From positions 1-64,000 of the forward strand of contig SVMZ01000006.1 of assembly GCA_015067185.1 (NCBI GenBank): a DNA stretch of 64,000 nucleotides. Direction: 5' to 3'. Below, piece after piece: positions 17,875-26,330 of this stretch; position 1 is the stretch's first letter; each line of letters begins with the position of its first letter. The notes under the pieces are model-generated. The model saw nothing but the letters and a program-made list of their open reading frames with translations. It did no database searches and had not been told where the DNA came from. The translations under genes were made by a program, and so were the position numbers. This DNA comes from Oscillospiraceae bacterium (GTDB lineage: Bacteria; Bacillota; Clostridia; Oscillospirales; Ruminococcaceae).

Positions 17875-18639
17875 TTATTTATAAAAAAATGAAAGCAGCG
17901 CCGGAATATGAAAAAATGCTCCTTCCAATCGGTATTTCAATTCACCATTTTCTTCTTTGAGAGTTACCGGGAAATCCCTCAACTCTGCTTCGACTTCTTC
18001 CACGCTTAGGCGTGCTTCGGTTGCAATTTCAAGTGTTGTTACATACAGCTCACAATCCATTGCTGTTAATCCATACAAAGAATACAATACTTTCAATGTA
18101 TTCAAACGCGAAAATCGCTGGAGCATAAAAATGAGCTCTCTTATTTGAGAACCGTTGGGTACAACAACTCCTTCTCCCAAAGAAAAGAAAATGCTATTAT
18201 TCTTTCTCCCCGTACACCCTTCCACTTCAGAAGAAACCGAAAGTCCCCATGCAGAAACCTGATCAACAGAATAATCTTTCTCTTTCCATGGAACGTCATG
18301 TTTATATCCATCTGTTACTGCAATTTCGTGTAATAGCGCTGCAATACGGTATGCCTCTCCAAAGGCTGCTTTCTCCGGCAATGCTCTGAAATAATCTTTA
18401 ATTTCGAGACAAATATTTCCTAATCCCGTTGTCACTTGATATCCCATCAGCTCATCAATCGAAACCTCAAATACCTTCGCTATCGCGGGAAGAAGTTGAA
18501 TATCCGGACAACATTGTCCCAACTCCCATTTAGATACCGCCTGGTTGGTTACACCCAGTGCAATGGCAAGCTCTTCCTGTGTAAGCCCTTTCTTCTTCCT
18601 GAGAAAGGAAATCTGCTCATTGATTCTCATTTTATTCAC
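17875..18639 (-). CDS. XRE-family helix-turn-helix regulator
   Basis: 254 residues (or 251 from the ATG at 18630). Residues 4-65 are a classic Cro/C1-type HTH (ISFLRKKKGLTQEELAIALGVTNQAVSKWELGQCCPDIQLLPAIAKVFEVSIDELMGY). The remaining 190 residues are an unassigned, partly acidic, helical region that may sense a ligand or partner. The first codon at 18639 is GTG; AGGTG lies just before both candidate starts. No obvious target gene is adjacent, as the gene stands alone between two terminators. Confidence 0.85.
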   Translation of the reverse strand: MNKMRINEQISFLRKKKGLTQEELAIALGVTNQAVSKWELGQCCPDIQLLPAIAKVFEVSIDELMGYQVTTGLGNICLEIKDYFRALPEKAAFGEAYRIAALLHEIAVTDGYKHDVPWKEKDYSVDQVSAWGLSVSSEVEGCTGRKNNSIFFSLGEGVVVPNGSQIRELIFMLQRFSRLNTLKVLYSLYGLTAMDCELYVTTLEIATEARLSVEEVEAELRDFPVTLKEENGELKYRLEGAFFHIPALLSFFYK

Positions 18640-18768
18640 CTGATAAACACCTCTTATTTTTTTTGCAGCTGCAATTATATTTTAACAATTGGTAATCTCA
18701 AAAACAATAACGCATTTGTTTGAGCGATCTTCTCTCATCCAACCTACAGTTGGATAAATATTGTAAAA

Positions 18769-18794
18769 ATCCCGCCTGCATAACGCAGGCGGGA
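18769..18794 (-). terminator. Terminator downstream of the second ceramidase-like gene
   Basis: ATCCCGCCTGC, an ATAA loop and the complementary arm, with a short T-run on the minus strand. A separate small hairpin (ATCCAAC/GTTGGAT) lies at 18737-18755. Confidence 0.8.
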
Positions 18795-18843
18795 TAATAC
18801 ACTATTTTCCATTGCAGCCGATTAACACCATTACCATTCTCTA

Positions 18844-20175
18844 TCAAACCTGTTCGCCAAATGTATTGATCAGTGCTATGGAAGTTTCAATCAGTTTTTC
18901 TGCTGTACCGCAGGCATATCTGGCGGTCAAAGCCTCATATCCACCCTCGTCGAAAGCCCTCTCCATCGGATAATACCCCTCATAACCATTGGCACAACAG
19001 GCAGGAATGGTGACGGTAAACTTGGAACCGCGCTTTACACCGCGTCCAATATCGGTAAACGGTTCACCGGGGAATCCCGCAAAAACAACCTCGCCGACAG
19101 AAACCGCTGTGACATACAGTTCCTTTTCATCTGGCATCTCCATCAATTTGACGATTCGTTCGGCCTCTGCCACAATTTCGGTACAGCGCATTCCTTTGGC
19201 ATAGGGTACAGCCTCTGCTACATTTCCTACTTCACGATAACGTTTGCTGATACGCAAAGCTTCTTCAATCTGTTCAGGGCGGCCCTTATTGTATTTGACA
19301 AGGATGTTCGTCTGTCCAAAGAAGATTTTACCGTCATCCAGCGGTCTGGCAAGCTCATAGTTGCCAAGCACCGACATGGCAATTTTTTCTCCCATGTACT
19401 TAGCTCTCCGATACCCTCTACGGCAACAGCTCTCATCCAGAGAAACATCAATGTGGTTGGTATCTCCCTGCGTGCCGTTGATATACATGCAGCGGGAGTC
19501 AGGAATATGACGCTCATAGGTATCACGGACAAACTTGGGGAAATCTGCCGATATTTTGCAGCCGCTGATCACATCAGGATGCACCTGGAAGTTTACGATG
19601 CCGATCTCCGGCTTTCCTTCACGCTTGAGAATAACCAGAGAAGATTCTTCATCGGGTGTTCCGAGGGGATGGTCTATTTCAGGGTTGAGCCAGCCGGGAT
19701 TGGTTCTCACAGCACCGTCTTTCATTCGGAAACGTCGGACAAAGGCAACGCCTTCCACCCTTCCCCGTGCATAGAACATCTGCGTAGGAGCAAAATCCTG
19801 AACTGCCAGTTCTGCCGCATCTCCAAGCTTTTTAATCAACACTTCAATATAGTCTTCATTCTCTATCTTTCCCGAACTGTCGGCGGTACAGGGTCCCAGA
19901 TGCGTGTGGGTGCACGCAACAAAAACCCCTTCTTTTTCTGTCCCTATGCGCTCTGCGATGCTCTTGCGTACCCGATTCATCATTTCCTGATTAAATCCGA
20001 TGATATCCACACTGATAACAACCATGCGGCGGTCACCATCATCAAAAGCTATAGCTGTAGCAAGCAGCGGATCCAGAATGCCATCTGCATGGCGCACTTC
20101 ATAATATCCCGCCAATGTTGTCCCCAACGGAGGTGTTACGTCTATTCTCGCAAAACCTGTCTGCAATGTCGCCAT
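18844..20175 (-). CDS. Neutral/alkaline ceramidase-like hydrolase, PF04734 type (copy 2)
   Basis: 443 residues, opening with TGFARIDVTPPLGTTLAGYY. Unlike copy 1 it keeps the full first metal motif (ACTHTHLGPCTADS, His90 and His92), plus NFQVHPDVISG and YINGTQGDTNHID, so a zinc-dependent amidase is plausible. There is no signal peptide, so it acts inside the cell. It lies 44 bp downstream of the beta-CASP gene on the same strand with GAAGGGAG before the ATG, and may be the last gene of the topoisomerase-nrdR transcript. The natural substrate is unknown; bacterial homologs are often annotated as ceramidases only by domain. Confidence 0.82.
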   Translation of the reverse strand: MATLQTGFARIDVTPPLGTTLAGYYEVRHADGILDPLLATAIAFDDGDRRMVVISVDIIGFNQEMMNRVRKSIAERIGTEKEGVFVACTHTHLGPCTADSSGKIENEDYIEVLIKKLGDAAELAVQDFAPTQMFYARGRVEGVAFVRRFRMKDGAVRTNPGWLNPEIDHPLGTPDEESSLVILKREGKPEIGIVNFQVHPDVISGCKISADFPKFVRDTYERHIPDSRCMYINGTQGDTNHIDVSLDESCCRRGYRRAKYMGEKIAMSVLGNYELARPLDDGKIFFGQTNILVKYNKGRPEQIEEALRISKRYREVGNVAEAVPYAKGMRCTEIVAEAERIVKLMEMPDEKELYVTAVSVGEVVFAGFPGEPFTDIGRGVKRGSKFTVTIPACCANGYEGYYPMERAFDEGGYEALTARYACGTAEKLIETSIALINTFGEQV

Positions 20176-20219
20176 GTGTTTTTTCTCCCTTCACGTCGAT
20201 TTTTCCCGTTTGTGTGTTC

Positions 20220-21836
20220 TCAGAGATCTCTTTCATTTTTCAGCTTATCTGTTAAACTGTCTATCATACTTGTAAAGCGGTTCAGTTCCTTAACAGCCAG
20301 TTTTTCACAGCTTTTAACCATTTTAACCAGTCTTTCGGCTGCGGCCACAAGACGATCAAAGGCTGCCTCCTTCTCACTCTTGCGCTGTTTTTTGATCACA
20401 ACTCCCTCGGTAACTTTGGTGTACTCTCCTCTGAGCAGATCATATTCTGTTCCACTGAACGGCGCATCCGCCTTCATTCCATGCTCTTCCTGCAAACAAC
20501 GGGCAAATTCCTCACAGGCATCCTTTTCGCCGTGGTTGACAAACACCTGCTGCGGTTTCTTTTCAAAACTATTTACCCAATTCAACAGCCCCTGTTTATC
20601 AGCATGACCGCTGATTCCCGGCAGTAAACCGATCTCCGCCCGAACCATGATCTCATCGCCAAACAATTTAACCTTTTTCGCACCATCATAAAGGCTTCTG
20701 CCAAGAGTTCCCACCGACTGATAGCCCACAAACAGCACCGTAGATTCTGCGCGCCAAAGGTTATATTTCAGGTGATGCCGTATTCTTCCCGCATCGCACA
20801 TACCGCTGGAAGAGATGATCACCTTCGGTTCGGTATCCTTATTCAGTGCCTTAGACTGCTCTGTGGTTACATAAGTGATGAGTCCATCAAAAACAATGGG
20901 ATTCTTCCCTTCCTGCATCACCTTACGGGTTTCCTCATCAAAACAATCCATACCGCACTGCATAAAAACGGAAGTAGCTTCGTTGGAAAGTGGACTATCC
21001 ACATAAACCTTAAAGCCGTCATGTCCCTTTACCATACCGGTATTTTTGATTTCTCTTATGAAATAGAGCAATTCCTGTGTTCTGCCGACAGCAAAAGAAG
21101 GAATGATCACATTGCCGCCCCGGTCGAGGGTACGCTGGATATAATCTGCCAGCACTGTGACATGAATATTCTCATCCTCACGTTTTTCATGCAATCTGTT
21201 TCCATATGTGGATTCAATGACAAGATAATCTGTCTCTGCCACCTTTTGGGGATCATTAATAATAGGCTGATTAGTGTTGCCCACGTCACCGCTGAACACA
21301 ATCTTCCGCTTTTCGCCGTTCTCCTCCAGCCACATCTCAATGCAGGCACTACCGAGAAGATGACCGATATCTGTAAAGCGGACGGTAATATTCTCGCTGA
21401 CCTGCACTGGCTTACCGTATGCACAAGGCCGTGCCAGCCGCATCAAACCATCCACATCTTCCAGATCATAAAGCGGCTCAATTTTTTCGCCGCCTGCTCT
21501 GATAGATTTTCTGCTCTTATACTCTGCTTCCGATATTTGAATATTGGCACTGTCTCTCAGCATAATGCTGCACAGGCTGTATGTTTCGTTGGTTGTATAA
21601 AAAGTTCCGCGAAATCCGTTCTTATAGAGCAGAGGAAGCATTCCGGAATGATCAATATGTGCATGAGTAAGAAAAACATAATCGATCATGCTTTCCGGAA
21701 TCGGAAGGGGTTGATTCTCATAAAAGTTCGTTCCCTGCTCCATACCCCGGTCGATCAGCGCATATTTACCGCCGACCTCAAGCAGTGTACAACTTCCGGT
21801 AACTTCGTGTGCCGCACCAAGAAAGGTAATTTTCAT
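20220..21836 (-). CDS. MBL-fold beta-CASP metallo-hydrolase (RNA-processing type)
   Basis: 538 residues. The metallo-beta-lactamase core shows FLGAAHEVTGSC and the zinc motif LTHAHIDHSG. The beta-CASP insert follows (VIIPSFAVGRTQELLYF), then a C-terminal HADKQGLLNW...VFVNHGEKDACEEF (His ligands). This is the CPSF/Ysh1-like exonuclease/endonuclease family found in many Clostridia, distinct from RNase J. A 55-residue charged helical tail ends the protein. The gene starts 9 bp after nrdR ends on the same strand, so co-transcription is likely. It probably acts on RNA in the cytoplasm. Confidence 0.88.
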   Translation of the reverse strand: MKITFLGAAHEVTGSCTLLEVGGKYALIDRGMEQGTNFYENQPLPIPESMIDYVFLTHAHIDHSGMLPLLYKNGFRGTFYTTNETYSLCSIMLRDSANIQISEAEYKSRKSIRAGGEKIEPLYDLEDVDGLMRLARPCAYGKPVQVSENITVRFTDIGHLLGSACIEMWLEENGEKRKIVFSGDVGNTNQPIINDPQKVAETDYLVIESTYGNRLHEKREDENIHVTVLADYIQRTLDRGGNVIIPSFAVGRTQELLYFIREIKNTGMVKGHDGFKVYVDSPLSNEATSVFMQCGMDCFDEETRKVMQEGKNPIVFDGLITYVTTEQSKALNKDTEPKVIISSSGMCDAGRIRHHLKYNLWRAESTVLFVGYQSVGTLGRSLYDGAKKVKLFGDEIMVRAEIGLLPGISGHADKQGLLNWVNSFEKKPQQVFVNHGEKDACEEFARCLQEEHGMKADAPFSGTEYDLLRGEYTKVTEGVVIKKQRKSEKEAAFDRLVAAAERLVKMVKSCEKLAVKELNRFTSMIDSLTDKLKNERDL

Positions 21837-21845
21837 ATTGGAACA

Positions 21846-22301
21846 CTACTCCTTCCCACCCATTGCCTTGAGCTCGGCTATAAACATATCTACATCTACA
21901 AACTGCCGGTATACCGATGCAAAACGGACATAGGCCACTTCGTCGATCTCTCTCAGCTTTTCCATTGCCATCTCTCCGATTTCGGTGGAAAGCACCTCTG
22001 TACTCATCCGGTTTCGCAGACTGACTTCAATTTCATCCACAGCCTTTTCAATCACTTCCATGGATACGGGACGCTTGCCACAGGCAATGGTCATTGCACG
22101 GGTCAGCTTACTTCTGTCAAACTGCTGACGGGAATGATCACGCTTGATTACCATCAGCGGCATGGTTTCCACAGTTTCAAAGGTAGTAAACCGCTTTCCA
22201 CAGGAAAGACACTCTCTCCTTCTTTTGATCATTCTGCCATCTTCTGTGGGACGGGAATCTCCTACTTTACTTTCATTATAACCGCAATAAGGACATTTCA
22301 T
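21846..22301 (-). CDS. nrdR: Transcriptional repressor NrdR
   Basis: 151 residues, the family's usual size. The N-terminal zinc ribbon has two CxxC pairs (MKCPYCGYNESKVGDSR...RRECLSCGKRFTTFE), followed by an ATP-cone domain (MVIKRDHSRQQFDRSKL). NrdR represses ribonucleotide reductase genes in response to dATP/ATP. No nrd gene is in the window, so its targets are elsewhere. It sits between topoisomerase IV A and the beta-CASP gene on one likely transcript. Confidence 0.97.
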   Translation of the reverse strand: MKCPYCGYNESKVGDSRPTEDGRMIKRRRECLSCGKRFTTFETVETMPLMVIKRDHSRQQFDRSKLTRAMTIACGKRPVSMEVIEKAVDEIEVSLRNRMSTEVLSTEIGEMAMEKLREIDEVAYVRFASVYRQFVDVDMFIAELKAMGGKE

Positions 22302-22345
22302 AGTTTCACCCTCTGTCTGTCAATCGTTTTTTCAGCTTTCTCTTG

Positions 22346-24613
22346 TTATTCTTTATTTTCTCCGAAAAGATCCAGCGCCAGTTGTTCACCTAAATCCTCA
22401 TCTCTCGGTATTGCTCCGGAGGACGGCAGATTCTTTGCACGGAAACGATAAGCATTCCCCAGCGTTCCCTCGCGGAACGGTTCCACTTCACTGACAAAGG
22501 CATTTTTCTTCAGCTGCATAGCAATGATACCTTGTGTATCCTTGGTCGTTTTAGAGGTTAAAAGTGCACTGTGCAGCAGTAAAATTCTTCCGGAAGAGGC
22601 CTTCAGCATAAACTCTGTCTCTTCCTTGATATAGAACAGTGCTGTCAACGGGAATTTATCACAATAGGCATTGAGCAGTTTCTTTCGTTTTGTTTTGGTC
22701 TCATAGGCAGACATATCCACCTTGGCAACACGACCGTTTTCATAGAAGAACAGCATATATCCTACATATTCATTCACTGCCACCATGCCAATTACCCGCT
22801 CGCCTTCTTCCATTTGCAGCTTGGCAGGTACATACTCACCCAGCAAACTGATTTTGGTATCGGCAAAGCTGGCACATTCGCTCTTATAGACCTGTGCTTT
22901 GTCTGTAAAGAAGAGGAGACCTGTGTTATTGGTCGTCTCAATGCTGTACTGCAGGCTGTCGCCTTCTTTCAGCTTATGTTCACCGCTCATTCTCAGAGAC
23001 TGCGGTGTTACCTTTTTGAAATAGCCCTCTTTTGTGAGGAATATATTGACAGGATAATCCGGAACCTCTTCTACTTCTTCGGCAGCTTCCTGTGCCACAT
23101 CATAGAGGATTACACTTTTACGGGGCTTGGCGTATTTTTTAATAATCGTCTCCAGTTCAGAGATGATAATATCACGCACTTTGCTGCGCCGGGCAAGAAT
23201 ATCCTCTAGTTTGGCAATTTCTGCTTTCAACGAGGCAATATCATTAGTTCTGGCAAGAATATATTCCCGATTGAGATGCCTTAACTTGATTTCTGCCACA
23301 TATTCTGCCTGAATTTCATCAATGCCAAAACCAATCATCAAGTTGGGAACAACTTCTGATTCTTCTTCTGTCTCCCGCACAATCCGGATGGCTTTATCAA
23401 TATCCAGCAAAATTTTTTCCAGACCCTTAAGCAGATGCAAACGGTCTTTTTTCTTCTGCAAATCAAAATATACTCTTCTCTTGACACATTCTTCACGGAA
23501 GGCACACCATTCCAGCAGCAGGGGCTTGACACCCAACACCTGCGGAGCACCACCGATCAGAACATTGAAGTTGCATTTAAAGGCATTCTGCAGCGGGGTC
23601 ATGGTGAAAAGTCTGTTCATCAGCTTATCGGCATCCACACCGCGCTTTAGATCCATCGTTAGCTTGAGACCACCCAAATCGGTTTCGTCACGTACATCCG
23701 ATATCTCACGCAGTTTTCCCAATTTAACAAGAGCAGTCAATTTATCAATTACCGTTTCTACCGTTACATTCGGCGGAAGCTCGGTGATTTCAATGCAGTT
23801 GTTCTTCTGGTCGTAATTATATTTGGCACGCACCATGACACGGCCGTCACCGCTCTCGATAATCTTATCCATCTCGGTGAGTTCATGAAGGATATAGCCT
23901 CCGCCCGGGAAATCCGGCGCAAGAACGGTACCGGAAATATCCGCATCGGGATCCCTCAGCAACTGTATGGTAGCACGGCAGATCTCCTCCATATTGAAAG
24001 AGCAGATATTGCTGGCCATACCGACCGCAATGCCCATATTATAGTTGATCAGTACCGATGGAAATGCTACCGGAAGCAGTGTAGGCTCCTTCATGGTGTT
24101 GTCGTAGTTGTCAACAAAATCCACGGTATCATGATCGATATCCCGAAACAGTTCTGCACAGATGTTGTCCAGCTTAGCCTCTGTATATCGTGCAGCAGCA
24201 TACTCCATGTTGCTGGAATATGCTTTACCGAAGTTACCCTTGGAATCCACATAGGGATAAAGAAGCGACTCATTGCCTCGAGCCATACGTACCATGGTCT
24301 CGTAAATCGCAGAATCACCATGCGGATTCAGCTTCATCGTCTGTCCCACAATATTGGCTGATTTGGTTCTCGGTCCATTCAACAAACCCATGGTATACAT
24401 GGTATACAGCAGTTTACGGTGAGAAGGCTTAAAACCATCGATTTCCGGAATTGCTCTCGAGAGAATGACGCTCATAACATAGGGCATGTAATTGGTCTCG
24501 ATCGTATTGACAATCGGCTGGTCTATAACAACACCGGCATTCTCAATGTAGGCATTGGATATATTGGTTGTTTTGGCTTTTTCTGTTTTTTTTGAACTTT
24601 TTCTGGGTGGCAT
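22346..24613 (-). CDS. parC: DNA topoisomerase IV subunit A
   Basis: 755 residues. Type IIA topoisomerase A-subunit motifs: DGFKPSHRKLLYTMY, the quinolone-determining region (GQTMKLNPHGDSAIYETMVRMA), the catalytic Tyr in YAAARYTEAKL and GIAVGMASNICSFN. The C-terminal beta-pinwheel is short and lacks an obvious GyrA box, favouring ParC over GyrA. The B subunit is not adjacent in this window. The gene starts with AAAGGA upstream and its own promoter, and heads a probable minus-strand operon with nrdR and beta-CASP. Confidence 0.93.
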   Translation of the reverse strand: MPPRKSSKKTEKAKTTNISNAYIENAGVVIDQPIVNTIETNYMPYVMSVILSRAIPEIDGFKPSHRKLLYTMYTMGLLNGPRTKSANIVGQTMKLNPHGDSAIYETMVRMARGNESLLYPYVDSKGNFGKAYSSNMEYAAARYTEAKLDNICAELFRDIDHDTVDFVDNYDNTMKEPTLLPVAFPSVLINYNMGIAVGMASNICSFNMEEICRATIQLLRDPDADISGTVLAPDFPGGGYILHELTEMDKIIESGDGRVMVRAKYNYDQKNNCIEITELPPNVTVETVIDKLTALVKLGKLREISDVRDETDLGGLKLTMDLKRGVDADKLMNRLFTMTPLQNAFKCNFNVLIGGAPQVLGVKPLLLEWCAFREECVKRRVYFDLQKKKDRLHLLKGLEKILLDIDKAIRIVRETEEESEVVPNLMIGFGIDEIQAEYVAEIKLRHLNREYILARTNDIASLKAEIAKLEDILARRSKVRDIIISELETIIKKYAKPRKSVILYDVAQEAAEEVEEVPDYPVNIFLTKEGYFKKVTPQSLRMSGEHKLKEGDSLQYSIETTNNTGLLFFTDKAQVYKSECASFADTKISLLGEYVPAKLQMEEGERVIGMVAVNEYVGYMLFFYENGRVAKVDMSAYETKTKRKKLLNAYCDKFPLTALFYIKEETEFMLKASSGRILLLHSALLTSKTTKDTQGIIAMQLKKNAFVSEVEPFREGTLGNAYRFRAKNLPSSGAIPRDEDLGEQLALDLFGENKE

Positions 24614-24670
24614 GAAAATATCCTTTCCACTTCATCTTTCAAAACCGATTTTACAGCTTTCGTATCTTTT

Positions 24671-24699
24671 ATTATAACCAATATCTTCCGATTTGTAAA
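24671..24699 (-). promoter_or_regulatory. Predicted promoter of the topoisomerase IV operon
   Basis: On the minus strand: TTTACA, a 17-bp spacer and a perfect TATAAT, about 58 bp before the ATG at 24613. Confidence 0.65.
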
Positions 24700-24753
24700 G
24701 CGCGTTGCACAAATCTTCTCCTCTGTCCCGGTTGGTAAATACAGCTTTTTCTC

Positions 24754-24782
24754 TTGAAACCATACCTGAAATGTTGTATTAT
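24754..24782 (+). promoter_or_regulatory. Predicted promoter of the small DUF3592-like gene
   Basis: TTGAAA (24754-24759), a 17-bp spacer and TATTAT (24777-24782), divergent from the topoisomerase promoter. Confidence 0.5.
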
Positions 24783-24820
24783 AATATCAGATATTTCATT
24801 TGGGTAGGGAGGAGAATTTA

Positions 24821-25120
24821 GTGAACTTTTTGAGATGCCTGAACACCAAAAAGATTCTCTCTCAAAACCATACAACCATCGGTACCGTTGTCAAGGTTCA
24901 AACATGCTGGTGGCTTAAAGTAAACACCAAACCCATTCGCAATTCTGCTTTGGACGGTGCTCTTTTCCCTCATATCATCCATTTTACCTATGCAGTTGAC
25001 AACGTGGCATATAAGGGATCTCGCTATATCTCCTGGTGCATACGATGCCCTCAGCCCCAGGAATGGATTACAGTATATTACGACATGGAGAATCCCTCCC
25101 GATACGCTGTGCGTATTTAA
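24821..25120 (+). CDS. Small DUF3592-like protein
   Basis: 99 residues from a GTG at 24821, chosen because GGGAGGAG lies 6-7 nt upstream; an in-frame ATG at 24800 precedes that site and is unlikely. The pattern IGTVVKVQTCWWLKV...HIIHFTYAVDNVAYKGSRYISW...ITVYYDMENPSRYAVRI matches the beta-strand layout of DUF3592-type proteins (a Y-x-V-x-G-x-x-Y-x-G hairpin and a VYYDxxNPS ending). There are no convincing transmembrane helices. The gene is monocistronic and its function is unknown. Confidence 0.7.
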   Translation: MNFLRCLNTKKILSQNHTTIGTVVKVQTCWWLKVNTKPIRNSALDGALFPHIIHFTYAVDNVAYKGSRYISWCIRCPQPQEWITVYYDMENPSRYAVRI

Positions 25121-25151
25121 CTGCCCTGCATGAGAATCAATAATAAAAAAC

Positions 25152-25180
25152 TTGATTCTTTATACCATTTATATTAAAAT
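25152..25180 (+). promoter_or_regulatory. Predicted promoter of the SDR epimerase gene
   Basis: TTGATT (25152-25157), a 17-bp spacer and TAAAAT (25175-25180). Confidence 0.4.
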
Positions 25181-25243
25181 AACCTTAGAGCGTTTTGTTC
25201 GAACAATTTCGATTGAAAACCAGAAATGAAAGGAAGTAACAGT

Positions 25244-26239
25244 ATGAGAGTAGTAGTTATCGGCGGTACCGGAAACATAAGCACCAGCATTGTTCGCGTC
25301 CTTCTTGAACGCGGACACGATGTCACCTGCTATAACCGCGGCAGGAGTGGCTCCCTTCCCGCCGGCGTGCGTCAGATCATTGGTGACAGATATGATAGAG
25401 AAACCTTTGAAAAGACCATGCAGGCCGAAAAATTTGACGGTGCCATTGATATGCTCTGCTTCAATGCAGAAGATGCCGAAAGCGATGTCCGCGCCTTTGC
25501 CGGCATTGGACACTTCGTCTTCTGCTCCACTACCTGCACCTACGGTGTTGACTACGATTGGATGCCTCTGACTGAAAATCATCCTCAGCGCGCATTCACC
25601 GATTATGGTAAAGGCAAGATCGCTGCTGAGCGTGTCTTCCTCCGCGAATATTACACCAACAGCTTCCCTGCTGTTATCATCCGTCCTTCCACCACCTACG
25701 GTGATAAGCTGGGTCTGCTCAGACAGATTGCTTGGGATTACTCCTGGCTGGACAGAATCAGAAAAGGTAAGCCCATTCTTGTCAGTGGTGACGGCAAGGC
25801 CATCCACCAGTTCCTCCATGTTGACGATGCTGCCTACGGCTTTGTCGGCGCGTTGGAGCACGATCACTGCATCGGTCAGGCCTATAACCTTGTCCGCGAT
25901 GACTATGTTCAGTTCGATCAATATCACCGTACCGCTATGGAAATTATCGGCCGCGAGGTTCCTATGGTTGGTATCCCGCTGGATACCCTCGTTGCCATTG
26001 ATCTGCCCCGCTTCCAGATTTGCTATGATGAATTTGCTTTCAATGATTACTATTCCTGCGAGAAAATCTTCCGTGATATTCCCGAGTTCCGTCCGAAGAT
26101 CAGCCTGAAAGAGGGTATGACCCGCGTTCTCGAAGCACTGGACAGAGATGGCCGCATCCCCGATGCCGATACCATTAAATGGGAAGACGACCTCATCGAT
26201 TTGGCTCTTGCCATTAAAAATTACAAAATCGTCGAATAA
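25244..26239 (+). CDS. NAD-dependent epimerase/dehydratase (extended SDR family)
   Basis: 331 residues from ATG 25244 (GAAAGGA 9 nt upstream; the ATG at 25226 would place this site inside the gene). The nucleotide-binding start MRVVVIGGTGNISTSIVRVLLERG is clear. The region VFCSTTCTYGVDYDWMPLTENHP...YGKGKIAAERVF takes the place of the usual YxxxK. The Tyr of YxxxK seems shifted or altered (DYGKGK), so the catalytic dyad would be Tyr-Gly-Lys-Gly-Lys. It is related to the isoflavone-reductase-like/CSP41 epimerases. The sugar nucleotide or other substrate is not known. Confidence 0.85.
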   Translation: MRVVVIGGTGNISTSIVRVLLERGHDVTCYNRGRSGSLPAGVRQIIGDRYDRETFEKTMQAEKFDGAIDMLCFNAEDAESDVRAFAGIGHFVFCSTTCTYGVDYDWMPLTENHPQRAFTDYGKGKIAAERVFLREYYTNSFPAVIIRPSTTYGDKLGLLRQIAWDYSWLDRIRKGKPILVSGDGKAIHQFLHVDDAAYGFVGALEHDHCIGQAYNLVRDDYVQFDQYHRTAMEIIGREVPMVGIPLDTLVAIDLPRFQICYDEFAFNDYYSCEKIFRDIPEFRPKISLKEGMTRVLEALDRDGRIPDADTIKWEDDLIDLALAIKNYKIVE

Positions 26240-26254
26240 TTTTTTCAAATTCTC

Positions 26255-26285
26255 TTGACACTGACGTTGGGTAAGAGTGTATAAT
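26255..26285 (+). promoter_or_regulatory. MerR-type promoter with 19-bp spacer
   Basis: Consensus TTGACA (26255-26260) and TATAAT (26280-26285) are 19 bp apart instead of 17. The spacer is flanked by an ACACT...AGTGT dyad (26258-26262 and 26275-26279). This overlong spacer is the hallmark of promoters activated by MerR-family proteins through DNA distortion. It lies 45 bp upstream of the MerR gene, implying autoregulation. Confidence 0.75.
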
Positions 26286-26330
26286 CCATATTGTAAAAAT
26301 CATTCTCACCTAAAGCAAAGGGGTGTCATC

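Noticed and set aside
18737-18755. ATCCAAC/GTTGGAT hairpin near the XRE gene
   Set aside because: Seven base pairs without T-tract or context; too little to support a function.
19453-22451. Long plus-strand frames of 384 and 559 codons opposite the ceramidase-like, beta-CASP and nrdR genes
   Set aside because: Antisense to well-identified proteins and without family motifs.
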